From positions 434,001-498,000 of the forward strand of contig JAJCXM010000022.1 in NCBI GenBank assembly GCA_029263455.1: a stretch of 64,000 bases of DNA. Direction: 5' to 3'. Shown here piece after piece: positions 9,006 through 18,621 of this stretch. This stretch comes from Holophagae bacterium. GTDB lineage: Bacteria > Acidobacteriota > Holophagae > Acanthopleuribacterales > Acanthopleuribacteraceae. A program made the position numbers and the translations under genes. Position 1 is the first letter of the stretch; each line of letters begins with the position of its first letter. The notes under the pieces were generated by a model. The model was not told where the DNA came from and ran no database searches. It was given only the letters and a program-made list of their open reading frames with translations.

Positions 9006-11785
9006 GGTGGCAAGTCTCGCTGTAGATAGAATTTTTTGTCGGGCTCAGGCACTGGGATTCGTTGAAATGTTTCTTGGCACAACGGCATGCCAGCCATGGT
9101 GTGTGCATAGTGAAAGAAACAGCCATCTTTGCCTCGTTCGGCTAGCATTGATAGATCGACAGCAGACTGGGGTCGTGTCAGCCACACAAGTAATCGATAT
9201 CCCGTTTCGAATGAGGGAACACTCATGTAATAGGTTGTTTGGTCAGGTACCCACGGTGGGTCCTTCCAAAGGGAACACACGGGCTTTGTAGCCAAGTACT
9301 TCCAGACAAGAATCCAATTTTTCAGTGTTTTCGGGCAATAGGGAAGTTTAGGGCTTGTTTGGGTCACGCGTAATTTGCCACATTTAAGGATTTCGGAAAT
9401 TTCTTGAGGGCCCATGTGATCTATCCAATACATGTCATCAAACGGCCAGTAGATCCATCGTTTTGGCTGGCAGCGATTGGGCTGTATGTCTCTGCCGGAA
9501 AGTAAGGGCCTGAAATGGTTGGTGTTGTATCCTTGAGGGATGGTGTCAAAGGTGAAGATTCGTTTGGCGTTGGTTACGACACCTCTTCGGATTGGGCATT
9601 CAAGACTCGCTAAAGTTGCTGAATCATCGCAGCAGTTGTCATTTGTCGAGAGTGTCCATACCGACCTTTCGAATTGGGTCTGGTCCATTCTTGAAAGCAC
9701 TCGTTCATGGCCTCGATGAATCTCGATGGCGACCGAAGGGTTGCCAGCAGGCCGGTGACTGAAGCCCAAAGCAATCGGGAACGTATCGGCTTTAAAGATA
9801 TCGCCTTGCCGCACGCCATGATCTGAAACGTAGTTAACATACAGTTGCCTAGCTAGATGGTTTCGAAGCGGTAATGCGTATTTGGCTTGCATGAATTTGC
9901 CAGGCAGAACGAATCCGATATGACCTTTTCGTTTTGTTAAGCGCAGACTCATAACCATGAAATACAGGCTAAGGTCGGCGTTTCCTGGAAGTAGCCGACG
10001 TTCTGGCGGGGTTAGGGAAGCGCGAATTCTCTTTTTTACCTCCCCATGGATGCGTGTACCGCTGATCCAAGGAGGATTCCCAACGATCAAATCAAAGCCC
10101 CCAGCCATGAAAGCCTCGCTGAATACGATGTGGGGTTCAAATTGAGATGACCATGCTGTCGATACTTTGATTCTCTTATCCGATGGCCTCTTTACGTCAA
10201 ACAGACAGGTCTGCGAGCGCGACTGTTTCGTCTCGTAAATGGCGCCAGCTCGGGCCTGTTGATCCAAATAAGTCTGCAGCTCGGTTTCCAAACGACTCAT
10301 GTGTTTAAGCATGGTGTCGCGTCGTTGAGGCTCAGAGTCAGGAAATCTCACTCTCAGGCGCTGGAGCTGCTTGAGTTTGGGCCATTCGCGCAAGCGATTG
10401 AGATTGATCTGAGATCGTTGAAAAAGAAAGTCACCGCAACGAACGTGGTGTCTTAGGTTCGGCAGAGCTGGCGCCAGTTCGGGATCTGATACTTCGATAT
10501 CCTGAATCATGTTCAACCACAACCTAACTTCCGTCAATTTGACGGCTGTCGGGTTGATGTCCAGTCCAAACAGGTGGTGGGAAACAATCTTCTTTTTGAG
10601 TTCATACAGCTTCCCGTTTGTACGTTCTTGAGCTGGAGATATGGCTAGCCATTCGTCTAGCAAACACTGGAAGGAAGCAACCAGAAAAGTGCCGCTACCG
10701 CAACTTGGATCCAAAACGCGTAGCTCGGACAAGAATGACCGCATGGCGTCGGGATCCTGTGCATTGATACCGTGATTCTCGCGCAAATGCTCAAAACCCG
10801 ATCGCACTTGCTTAGCAGCCAACGCAAATGGTGTATAAAAGACGCCCTGCCTTTTGCGTTGCTTTTCGTTGAGAAGATTCTCGAATACATGACCGAGGAT
10901 CTCCGGGCTAATCCCATAAATGGTGCGGCCCGGGCGGGATTCGATGAGCGAAAACGAGAATCTGGCGGAAAGCGTATCCGTAAAATCGAGTAGCCAGCGG
11001 TTATCGATAAGAGGCAAATACGACGAGTCCCACTGAAACAGTCCTCCACCCAAGCGAGGCAAGTTTCCAAGGGGAATGAACTCCGCTACCCGTATACCTT
11101 CGAGGCGTGCAAATAGTGGCTTTAAAAAACACTGCAAGATCGAAAGTCCCTTTTCGTGACTGTAAGTCATCCATCGCTGTATGTAGTTAGGGTCGCTATT
11201 TAGCCAGCCTTTTCGCTGAACGAAAACCAAGAATAGGATTTTCAACATGAGGTCAACAACCGCTTGGCGTTGATGAAATTTGTTTTTGTCGACCACTCTT
11301 TCAAGAAACATATTAAGCACTTGTCGAAATCGGTCTCTGATTTCAGGATCACGTGCCATGTCAACCATCGAATCAAATCCATTTTGATCTAGGTTCTCTA
11401 CAGGGGCTATTAGCTTGAGTTCAACCTCTGTCAGTCTCGAAAAATCCAGATCGACATGAATCGCTTCGTTTGGCCAATGTTTGCGCCATAAGATGAGATG
11501 GCTGCGGGAGCCGCTCCAATGGACGACGTGTAGCAAAACACGGTCAGACAGTTGTGTATGGGCACACAAGATTAGATGAGAGTAAGCATCTTTGGGAAAA
11601 AGGTCAGATACCACAAACTCGAGGAAGGTGACGCCATTAACCTCCGCGCGGTGAACGCGAAAAACGAGGTCAACGATGTGAGCTGTTAAATTAAGCTGGC
11701 CCCATTGCTTGGTAACCAGTTCTTCAAATTGAATTCCGCTAGCACCAATAAGGCGCTGGGTTGGCAAGGTAAGTGTAATAGCCAT
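8990..11785 (-). CDS. Eco57I-like N6-adenine DNA methyltransferase (type IIG/restriction-modification family)
   Basis: The 931-residue protein has a gamma-class adenine methyltransferase core: FYTP at 316-319 (motif X region), DPSCGSGTFL from 359 (motif I, SAM binding), GLDINPTAV from 407 (motif II), GD at 451-452 and NPPW at 570-573 (motif IV, catalytic). An inserted helical segment at about 455-520 follows motif III. After residue 700 comes a TaqI-type specificity-like region (FRPLLSGRDIQPN). The N-terminal 300 residues include a helical block with VFVQRKGWL typical of this family. I see no clear PD-(D/E)xK nuclease, so cutting activity is uncertain. It lies 48 nt downstream of the capD-like gene on the same strand and overlaps the 337-residue gene. 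Likely restriction or phage defence; an orphan methylase is the alternative. Confidence 0.85.
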   Translation of the reverse strand: MAITLTLPTQRLIGASGIQFEELVTKQWGQLNLTAHIVDLVFRVHRAEVNGVTFLEFVVSDLFPKDAYSHLILCAHTQLSDRVLLHVVHWSGSRSHLILWRKHWPNEAIHVDLDFSRLTEVELKLIAPVENLDQNGFDSMVDMARDPEIRDRFRQVLNMFLERVVDKNKFHQRQAVVDLMLKILFLVFVQRKGWLNSDPNYIQRWMTYSHEKGLSILQCFLKPLFARLEGIRVAEFIPLGNLPRLGGGLFQWDSSYLPLIDNRWLLDFTDTLSARFSFSLIESRPGRTIYGISPEILGHVFENLLNEKQRKRQGVFYTPFALAAKQVRSGFEHLRENHGINAQDPDAMRSFLSELRVLDPSCGSGTFLVASFQCLLDEWLAISPAQERTNGKLYELKKKIVSHHLFGLDINPTAVKLTEVRLWLNMIQDIEVSDPELAPALPNLRHHVRCGDFLFQRSQINLNRLREWPKLKQLQRLRVRFPDSEPQRRDTMLKHMSRLETELQTYLDQQARAGAIYETKQSRSQTCLFDVKRPSDKRIKVSTAWSSQFEPHIVFSEAFMAGGFDLIVGNPPWISGTRIHGEVKKRIRASLTPPERRLLPGNADLSLYFMVMSLRLTKRKGHIGFVLPGKFMQAKYALPLRNHLARQLYVNYVSDHGVRQGDIFKADTFPIALGFSHRPAGNPSVAIEIHRGHERVLSRMDQTQFERSVWTLSTNDNCCDDSATLASLECPIRRGVVTNAKRIFTFDTIPQGYNTNHFRPLLSGRDIQPNRCQPKRWIYWPFDDMYWIDHMGPQEISEILKCGKLRVTQTSPKLPYCPKTLKNWILVWKYLATKPVCSLWKDPPWVPDQTTYYMSVPSFETGYRLLVWLTRPQSAVDLSMLAERGKDGCFFHYAHTMAGMPLCQETFQRIPVPEPDKKFYLQRDLPPWSTP

Positions 11786-11833
11786 ATCGAGTATGGCTTG
11801 GTTGATTCCAAGGCAACCTTACTTGTTGCTTGA

Positions 11834-13705
11834 TTACTTGTCAACGACCATATTTGGCATTTCTTGCTTTTGTTCTTCGTATGGCTGATATTCCGGAACA
11901 ATGGGTTTGATGAACGATAGCAACTCGCAATCACCTTGTTGTGCCGCTCCAATTAGGGCCGTTACCTGATCATCGACCACAGATAGGATACCCTGATTTG
12001 CGACTAGGATTTTTGGGTGCGAGGTCCCGACTTGTTGTTCTTGGGATGAGAATAATTCTTCATAGAGTTTCTCACCCGGTCGCAGTCCGGTTATGGTTAT
12101 GTCCACATCGGTTCCGACTTCGAAACCGTGAATTTCGATAAAGTCACGGGCGAGATCATGGATGCGGATAGGTTCTCCCATGTCCAGCACGTAGACTTCT
12201 CCGCTGGTGCCCATGCTGGATGCTTGAAGGACCAGTTGTGTGGCTTCGGGGATGGTCATGAAGAAGCGGGTAATGTCTTTGTGGGTAACGGTTAACGGGC
12301 CACCTTGTTTTAGCTGACGTTCAAATATAGGAATTAAACTTCCTTTACTACCCAATACGTTACCGAACCGGACGGTCATGAATATGCAGGGACTGCGGCC
12401 GTTGAGGCCTAAATAGTAACGTTCCAAGACGCGCTTTGTGACGCCCATCATATTGGTGGGATTGACCGCTTTGTCCGTTGAAATGAGGATGACACGGTCG
12501 GCATTGTACGTCATCGCCAGATCAGCTACGTTCTTGCCGCCCAGAACATTATTGATAACACCAGTCGTAGGATGTAATTCGACCATGGGTACGTGTTTAT
12601 AAGCAGCTGCATGAAAGATGATTTGCGGTCGGTGCAGGTCAAACACTCTTTTTAGTTCTTTATGATTCTTGATGTCGGTCAATGACGCAATGATCTCAAC
12701 CTGCACGTGCTTTTCCTTGAGCTCGCAGTCGATTTCGTACAAAGGTGATTCTGCGATGTCCACCATTAGCAATTTCTTTGGCCGGAAATGTAGTATTTGA
12801 CGACAAAGTTCTGAGCCGATAGAGCCTGCAGCACCAGTGACCATGACACATCGGTCGTAAAGGTGATGCTCGATCTTCGATAGGTCCAGGATCACGGGAT
12901 CTCTGCGCAAAAGATCTTCGAGGTTGATTGAGCGCAGTTGGGTTGCAGGGTTCTTGCCTTCGACAAAATCTGTCAAATTTGGCAAGGTTTTGATTGGGAT
13001 TCCGAGGGGCCGGAAAAGGCGTAATAGCTGTTTGAGCGTCTCACCACTCGCCGAAGGCATAGCAATAATGATTTCTTGAAAAGGGGTGCGACTGGCAACC
13101 TGAACCACCTCTTCGCACGTTCCCAAAATGGGTAAATTACACAACTCTTTGCCTTGTAAGAGGGGATCGTCATCAAGGAATCCTACAATGCGAATTCGGC
13201 TCTGGTGTCTTAGCGCGCGGACCAGCTGCACGCCTGATGTTCCTGCGCCTGCAATCAGGATCGATTTCTTAATAGCTAATGCTGATTTCGGTGTCTTTTT
13301 CTTGTATCGATTTATTTTTTCGTGCATGTAACGGCCTACGAAGCGCAAGGAAATGACCATGCCCGACAGGATCATTGGGTAGAGTACAAAAATCGACCTT
13401 GGGTAACCTGTTTGGTGAATCGAATACAGGAAGAGACCAGACGTCAATGCACCAATGGCGATCGAGGTGAGCAGCCGTACGGTATCTTCAAAGGTAATGC
13501 GCAGCAAACTCAGCCGGTGTGTGCCAAAAGCCACAAACATCAGCGTTTGAATGAGGGTTACGGGTACGATTCCGCGATAGAAAAAACGCTCGTGGATAAT
13601 TTCAAATTGAAACTCAGAACGGACAAAAAAAGCGAGCCAGAATGAGATGGCCACAAAAAATGCGTCCAGTATGAGGATGATGTATCGGTTGAGTAGAAAA
13701 TTCAT
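11834..13705 (-). CDS. CapD/WbpM/PglF-type nucleotide-sugar 4,6-dehydratase (membrane bound)
   Basis: The 623-residue protein starts with four hydrophobic helices (residues 8-125) and then has two Rossmann domains. The first is a CoA-binding-like fold with GAGTSG at 153-158. The second is the catalytic SDR domain, with GAAGSIGSE near 292 and STDKAVNPTNMMGVTK near 407, where Met replaces the usual SDR tyrosine exactly as in PglF/WbpM-type dehydratases. The family converts UDP-N-acetylglucosamine to a UDP-4-keto-6-deoxy sugar, the first step to bacillosamine-like or QuiNAc-type sugars of polysaccharides and glycans. It is transcribed divergently from the Wzc-type kinase gene, so it belongs to the same exopolysaccharide locus. 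Its length matches the family. Confidence 0.9.
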   Translation of the reverse strand: MNFLLNRYIILILDAFFVAISFWLAFFVRSEFQFEIIHERFFYRGIVPVTLIQTLMFVAFGTHRLSLLRITFEDTVRLLTSIAIGALTSGLFLYSIHQTGYPRSIFVLYPMILSGMVISLRFVGRYMHEKINRYKKKTPKSALAIKKSILIAGAGTSGVQLVRALRHQSRIRIVGFLDDDPLLQGKELCNLPILGTCEEVVQVASRTPFQEIIIAMPSASGETLKQLLRLFRPLGIPIKTLPNLTDFVEGKNPATQLRSINLEDLLRRDPVILDLSKIEHHLYDRCVMVTGAAGSIGSELCRQILHFRPKKLLMVDIAESPLYEIDCELKEKHVQVEIIASLTDIKNHKELKRVFDLHRPQIIFHAAAYKHVPMVELHPTTGVINNVLGGKNVADLAMTYNADRVILISTDKAVNPTNMMGVTKRVLERYYLGLNGRSPCIFMTVRFGNVLGSKGSLIPIFERQLKQGGPLTVTHKDITRFFMTIPEATQLVLQASSMGTSGEVYVLDMGEPIRIHDLARDFIEIHGFEVGTDVDITITGLRPGEKLYEELFSSQEQQVGTSHPKILVANQGILSVVDDQVTALIGAAQQGDCELLSFIKPIVPEYQPYEEQKQEMPNMVVDK

Positions 13706-13843
13706 GGCCTAGCCTATGCTGTCTATGATCGACTTATCATATAACCAATCGATGTTAGGCCCAAATACGTCTACCTGTAACCAAGCCAGCTGTATGATTG
13801 CGAATCGCGGTATAATGAGTGTTTACGTATAGCTCTGAGGCCC
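13706..13843. promoter_or_regulatory. divergent promoter region between capD-like and wzc-like genes
   Basis: This 138-bp gap separates two divergently transcribed polysaccharide genes. A perfect -10 hexamer, TATAAT, sits at 13811-13816 facing the wzc-like gene, preceded by GCGG; no good -35 is found at the usual distance. The leader to the ATG would be short, with GAGG at 13837-13840. No clear operator palindrome is visible. Confidence 0.45.
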
Positions 13844-16111
13844 ATGATGACACAACCCGATTTTGCTATTGACCAAGAACAATCCGAATTCAATATTTTC
13901 GAGTATTTAGGTCTTTTACGAAAGTATTTGAAGATTATTGTCTTGTTTGGCGTGGTTGGACTAAGTGCAGGTGTCGTGTATTGGTTTATCACCCCGCCGC
14001 GTTATCGTGCTTCGGTACTCATGAAGATGAGTCACATCAGCCAGGACGTAATTGGATTCGGCCAGCAATATGCTTGGGACCCGTATCGCGATGAGTTCTT
14101 TAAAACGGAATTCCAGATCATACGCAGCTTACCGGTTGCTATTAGAGTGGTTACTGATCTTGGGCTCAATTTCTTTAGAGCAGACTATGATCCGAGCTTA
14201 AAGTCCGATAATTTGGCCTCGTTAATTGGACAAGAGATCGACACCTATGGCGAGGATCCTGACGCTGCGACCAAGAGAAAGCGAGAAATCCAGAGTCAAG
14301 GATCATCGTTGCTGGGTGGCCTATCTGCGGACAGCGTTCGAGGCACTAACTTGGTGCGAATTTCATTCACGTCACGTGACCCTGATCGGGCACAAATTGT
14401 GGCCAACGCTTGGGCAAATGCCTACATCTCACATGATCTGGACGTGAATTATGAAAAAAACCTTGAAGCCTATACCTTTATTTCGAACAAGGCTGACGCT
14501 TTACGCCTGAAAATAGACAGCATGGTCAATAACCTCAATAAACTGAAACAAGAAAAAGATATTGTCGCTATTGGTCGCAATACAACGGTAGAAGAAGACG
14601 CACTTTCGCGCCTAAATGATCAAGTCATTGAAGCAGAGACTGAGCTCTCCGAACGCATCGGTGCGCTAAATAAACTAGAGGACTCTTCATATGCTTTCTC
14701 CAGTGAGGTTAACGATAACTCGATTATTAAAGACCTCACGACACGGCTTGCGCAAGAAAGTGCGAGCTATGAGCAAAACCTAAAAATATACAAACCTCAA
14801 GCGCCCCGAATGCAGTCTCTAGCCAGCCAGATCGAGTCCATGGAAAAAGAACTGTCGGACCAACGTCGCAAAGTGTTTAGCCAGCTTGTTCGAGACGCGA
14901 CTGCCGATATAAAGGCCAAAGAGAACGACTTGGCGCGTATTAAGGCTAATTTTGAGCGACAGAAGCGGTCTTCTGCAGAATCCCAAATCACGTCTCAAAG
15001 TCAAATAGAGTCTATGGTGTCACAATTAGCTGTAATGCGTAAGCAGCTAGAAATGCTTGACTTCAAGAAGGAAGAACTAGATTTGGCTTTGAGTCTTAAG
15101 AATATAGGTCGATCCAATAAAGTGATCGTCCAGGAAGCAACGCGGCCTGGAGGGCCTTTTGCCCCTTCGCTGAAACGTTTCGCGTTAGCTGGCCTAGTTT
15201 TGGGCTTTTTTCTAGTTGCTGGTCTGATTTTTGTGCTCGAAATTACGGATCGAAAAATCCATACGGCAGAAATACTTGAAAGGGTCACCGGTCTCCCCAA
15301 TTTGGCGACCATTGCGCTCGTGCAACCGGAAGGCAAAGTCAAAAAGGTACAAAGGGATCCCAGCTCACCTTTAGACCACAGCGAAGATCGGGCAAAGATA
15401 GCGTTCTTAACTCACAGTTCGCCAACTTCACCCTTTGCTGAAACCTACCGTCACTTGCGTACCAATATTCAACTTTCCAAAGCCGAGCGTAATAAGGTGT
15501 TACTGGTTACTAGCGCCGTGAGTGGTGATGGCAAGACCATCTCCAGCGTAAATCTTGCGATATCATTTGCTCAATTGGACAAGAAAATACTCTTGGTTGA
15601 CTGTGATCTGCGGCGTCCTAAGATGCATAAGTTATTTCGTACGCCCAACCAAAAAGGCGTTGTTAGCATGATTGTCGAACGCGAACCCTTGGGACGCTGC
15701 GTCAATCACACGGCGATCCCGAATCTTGATCTCATGACTTCTGGACCATTGCCGCCTAACCCAGCTGAGTTGGTCGCTTCACCCAGAATGGGTGAGGTCT
15801 TGGCAGAATGGCGAGATCATTACGACTATATCGTGATTGATACGTCGCCTTTATTGGCTGTGACAGACGCCATTATTATGGCCCACCAAGTAGATTCGGT
15901 TGTTTTTGTTTCCAAAGCCTCGTCGACCCACCGCGATGATGCGGCGCGCGCGATGCACCTGCTTGCTCAAAGTAATATACGTGCCCTTGGAACGATTCTT
16001 AACGGTTACGACTATGCTCAAGGTCGTAAGTACGGTTATAAATATGGCTATCGTCGCTACGGATACGGCTATGGTTACGGTAGTTATGAATACAAAACCG
16101 AAAAGGTCTGA
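13844..16111 (+). CDS. polysaccharide co-polymerase / BY-kinase (Wzc family)
   Basis: The 755-residue protein has the full Wzc architecture: a Wzz-type chain-length domain opening with a membrane helix at about 30-50, a long periplasmic coiled-coil region (about 200-420), a second membrane helix at about 446-467, and a cytoplasmic BY-kinase. The kinase shows Walker A (SGDGKT near 559-564), Walker A' ([10 protein letters not shown] near 584) and Walker B (YIVIDTSP). The tail is an extreme tyrosine cluster with 12 tyrosines in the last 34 residues, the autophosphorylation site of this family. It controls export and chain length of capsule or exopolysaccharide. Two adjacent ATGs (13844 and 13847) are possible; GAGG at 13837 fits the second better. 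The UXS gene follows by 8 nt. Confidence 0.93.
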   Translation: MMTQPDFAIDQEQSEFNIFEYLGLLRKYLKIIVLFGVVGLSAGVVYWFITPPRYRASVLMKMSHISQDVIGFGQQYAWDPYRDEFFKTEFQIIRSLPVAIRVVTDLGLNFFRADYDPSLKSDNLASLIGQEIDTYGEDPDAATKRKREIQSQGSSLLGGLSADSVRGTNLVRISFTSRDPDRAQIVANAWANAYISHDLDVNYEKNLEAYTFISNKADALRLKIDSMVNNLNKLKQEKDIVAIGRNTTVEEDALSRLNDQVIEAETELSERIGALNKLEDSSYAFSSEVNDNSIIKDLTTRLAQESASYEQNLKIYKPQAPRMQSLASQIESMEKELSDQRRKVFSQLVRDATADIKAKENDLARIKANFERQKRSSAESQITSQSQIESMVSQLAVMRKQLEMLDFKKEELDLALSLKNIGRSNKVIVQEATRPGGPFAPSLKRFALAGLVLGFFLVAGLIFVLEITDRKIHTAEILERVTGLPNLATIALVQPEGKVKKVQRDPSSPLDHSEDRAKIAFLTHSSPTSPFAETYRHLRTNIQLSKAERNKVLLVTSAVSGDGKTISSVNLAISFAQLDKKILLVDCDLRRPKMHKLFRTPNQKGVVSMIVEREPLGRCVNHTAIPNLDLMTSGPLPPNPAELVASPRMGEVLAEWRDHYDYIVIDTSPLLAVTDAIIMAHQVDSVVFVSKASSTHRDDAARAMHLLAQSNIRALGTILNGYDYAQGRKYGYKYGYRRYGYGYGYGSYEYKTEKV

Positions 16112-16119
16112 GGTTAATT

Positions 16120-17094
16120 TTGCGAAAACGTATCTTGGTGACTGGCGGAGCTGGATTCTTAGGTTCCCATCTATCTAACCGCTTACTGGGCGACGGCCAC
16201 CAGGTCATCTGCTTGGATAACTTCTATACTGGCCAAAAGCGAAATATTCGCCGACTAATGGATAACCCACGTTATGAGTTCATCCGTCACGATGTGGTTG
16301 AGCCCATCCGCCTTGAGGTGGACGAAATCTATAATTTGGCGTGTCCAGCATCCCCTGTCCATTACCAAAATAACCCTGTGGCGACAACCAAGACCTCGGT
16401 TATGGGTGCCCTCAACATGCTGGGCTTAGCCAAGCGACTCAATATCAAAATCATGCAGGCCTCCACTTCCGAAGTCTACGGCGACCCACAAGAACATCCG
16501 CAAGTTGAAAGCTATTGGGGTCACGTCAACCCGTTCGGTATACGTTCCTGCTACGACGTAGGTAAGCGCTGTGCCGAAGCGCTCTTTTTTGACTATCGGC
16601 GCCAACATCAACTGAACATCAAAATTGCACGCATATTCAATACCTTTGGGCCCAACATGCATCCCAACGATGGTCGTGTGGTCAGTAATTTCATCGTTCA
16701 AGCATTGCTTGGTAAAGACATTACGATTTACGGTGATGGCACCCAGACGAGATCTTTTTGTTACGTCGATGACTTGATACGTGGTTTTATCGCCCTCATG
16801 GCTACCGATCATGATGTAACGGGTCCCATCAATATCGGTAACCCCCACGAATTTACGATCGCTGAGCTAGCCCAACAGGTACTCGATTTGACCGGCTCCA
16901 AATCGGAGATCATCTACCACCCGCTACCTGGCGATGACCCGAAACGACGCTGCCCTGATATTGGGCTTGCAAAAAAGGTCTTGCAGTGGCAGCCAGAAGT
17001 CACGCTAAAGCAAGGTTTAGAAAAGACGATCCGTTACTTTGACGATCTTTTGCGTGAGGATGACGGATATGTTGGGCAAATGATAAGCACCTAA
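16120..17094 (+). CDS. UDP-glucuronate decarboxylase (UXS, extended SDR)
   Basis: The 324-residue product has the NAD-binding GGAGFLG at 9-15, the UXS-typical [22 protein letters not shown], the catalytic pair in SCYDVGKR (Tyr near 146, Lys near 150) and [10 protein letters not shown] followed by DGRVVSNFI. These features separate it from UDP-galactose 4-epimerases. It converts UDP-glucuronate to UDP-xylose in the cytoplasm, a donor for polysaccharide synthesis. The start is TTG, supported by GAGG seven bases before it; the gene follows the Wzc-type kinase closely, so they form one unit. The length is normal for bacterial UXS. Confidence 0.92.
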   Translation: MRKRILVTGGAGFLGSHLSNRLLGDGHQVICLDNFYTGQKRNIRRLMDNPRYEFIRHDVVEPIRLEVDEIYNLACPASPVHYQNNPVATTKTSVMGALNMLGLAKRLNIKIMQASTSEVYGDPQEHPQVESYWGHVNPFGIRSCYDVGKRCAEALFFDYRRQHQLNIKIARIFNTFGPNMHPNDGRVVSNFIVQALLGKDITIYGDGTQTRSFCYVDDLIRGFIALMATDHDVTGPINIGNPHEFTIAELAQQVLDLTGSKSEIIYHPLPGDDPKRRCPDIGLAKKVLQWQPEVTLKQGLEKTIRYFDDLLREDDGYVGQMIST

Positions 17095-17130
17095 AGCCGC
17101 TCTCACTCTTTCTTTGCGTCCTTAAAAGGG

Positions 17131-17136
17131 TATAAT
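17131..17136 (+). promoter_or_regulatory. -10 element upstream of cysS
   Basis: A perfect TATAAT lies 31 bases before the cysS start, between the end of the UXS gene and the GAGAGGGAG Shine-Dalgarno. The -35 is poor (TTTCTT about 16 bp upstream). It suggests that cysS has its own promoter. Confidence 0.5.
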
Positions 17137-17166
17137 GCGAGGTTTCTTTGAGAGGGAGCAAAGCCT

Positions 17167-18621
17167 ATGGCCATTTCTGTCTACAACACCATGACACGCA
17201 ACAAAGAAGTTTTTGTGCCGCTAGTAGAAGGCTGCGTAAGCATGTATGCGTGCGGGGTGACAACCTATGATGTCTGTCATATAGGCCATGGCATGCAAGC
17301 ACTTATCTATGACGTGATTCGTGAATACCTCAAGTTTCGCGGTTACCAAGTAACCTATGTCCGCAATTACACCGATGTGGACGACAAAATCATTGCACGT
17401 GCAGCCGAGCTAGGCGTACCAGCCCTAGAACACGCTCAGACAATGATCGATCTGAGCGAGCAGGATATGGCGTTGATGGGTATAGAGCCTGCCGATATTC
17501 GGCCCAAAGTAAGCGATAACATCCCCGAAATCATTGGGCTAATCGAGTCTTTGATTAAACGTGGATTCGCCTATGAAACGGAAGGTGACGTCTACTTTAA
17601 GGTCCGCGCCTTTGAAGGTTACGGGCAACTTTCTAATCGCAATGTCGAAGAATTGCGCTCGGGTTCGCGGATAGAAATTAGTGAACGTAAGCAAGATCCC
17701 GTCGATTTTGCGTTATGGAAACAAGCCAAGCCCGGCGAGGTCAGCTGGCCATCACCTTGGGGAGATGGTCGTCCTGGCTGGCATATTGAATGTTCAGCCT
17801 TGGCCATGAAATTTTTAGGTGAACAATTCGATATTCATGGCGGCGGCAAAGATTTGATATTCCCGCACCACGAAAATGAGGTCGCTCAATCCGTGTGCGG
17901 AACGGACGGTGGTTTCGCGAAGTATTGGGTGCATAACGGCTTGGTTACAGTCGACGGGCGTAAGATGTCGAAGTCTTTCAATAACTTCATGAGCATTCAG
18001 GATGCGGTTGAGAAATACCATCCTGAAGCCATTCGTTACGCTATCTTGAGGAACCATTACGGTGCCAATATCGACTTTTCGGAACAGGCCTTTTATGACG
18101 CATACAGTCGTCTCATCTATTTCTACAATACGCTGGCTAAAGTTGACGCGCTGGCAGACTCTTTTCCAGATGCACCCGAGAGCGTACCTGCCGGTCTTGC
18201 CGTTCCTGACCTCGTCAGCGCGTTCACGGAAGCAATGGACGATGATTTCAATTCGGCCTGTGCGGTCCGAGAATTAGGTCAAGCTATTAAGTGGGTCAAC
18301 GATGTGATGGCGTCGAAGAAGCCTAAGTTAGCTCAGAAGATCCACACAATTAGACAGGTGGTTCGTGATATTCGCCGTTGTGCATCCGTATTGAGATTGC
18401 TAGACACGGCGCCCAATGTCGCTCTGGAGTCTTTAAAACAATACTTAATCCGACGCCGAGGCATTGATCATGACCAAGTATTGCAACTGATTGCTGATCG
18501 AGACCAAGCCCGCGCCAACAAAGACTGGGCAGAAGCCGATCGCTTACGCGAAGAACTGACCACGCTCGGTATTGTCATCATGGACTCACCTGAGGGAACG
18601 CAATGGCAAGTTCAACCCTGA
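17167..18621 (+). CDS. cysS: cysteinyl-tRNA synthetase
   Basis: The 484-residue class I synthetase charges tRNA-Cys with cysteine. It shows the zinc-ligand start MYACGVTTYD (Cys29), HIGH at 38-41, the WHIECSAL and DIHGGGKDLIFPHHENE signatures, and KMSKS near 266-270. The C-terminal DALR-like and anticodon-binding region ends with EADRLREELTTLGIVIMDS and EGTQW, typical of CysS. A strong Shine-Dalgarno, GAGAGGGAG, precedes the ATG. Its 3' end overlaps the next gene by 19 nt, so the U32 protein is probably translated from the same mRNA. All active-site motifs are intact. Confidence 0.97.
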   Translation: MAISVYNTMTRNKEVFVPLVEGCVSMYACGVTTYDVCHIGHGMQALIYDVIREYLKFRGYQVTYVRNYTDVDDKIIARAAELGVPALEHAQTMIDLSEQDMALMGIEPADIRPKVSDNIPEIIGLIESLIKRGFAYETEGDVYFKVRAFEGYGQLSNRNVEELRSGSRIEISERKQDPVDFALWKQAKPGEVSWPSPWGDGRPGWHIECSALAMKFLGEQFDIHGGGKDLIFPHHENEVAQSVCGTDGGFAKYWVHNGLVTVDGRKMSKSFNNFMSIQDAVEKYHPEAIRYAILRNHYGANIDFSEQAFYDAYSRLIYFYNTLAKVDALADSFPDAPESVPAGLAVPDLVSAFTEAMDDDFNSACAVRELGQAIKWVNDVMASKKPKLAQKIHTIRQVVRDIRRCASVLRLLDTAPNVALESLKQYLIRRRGIDHDQVLQLIADRDQARANKDWAEADRLREELTTLGIVIMDSPEGTQWQVQP

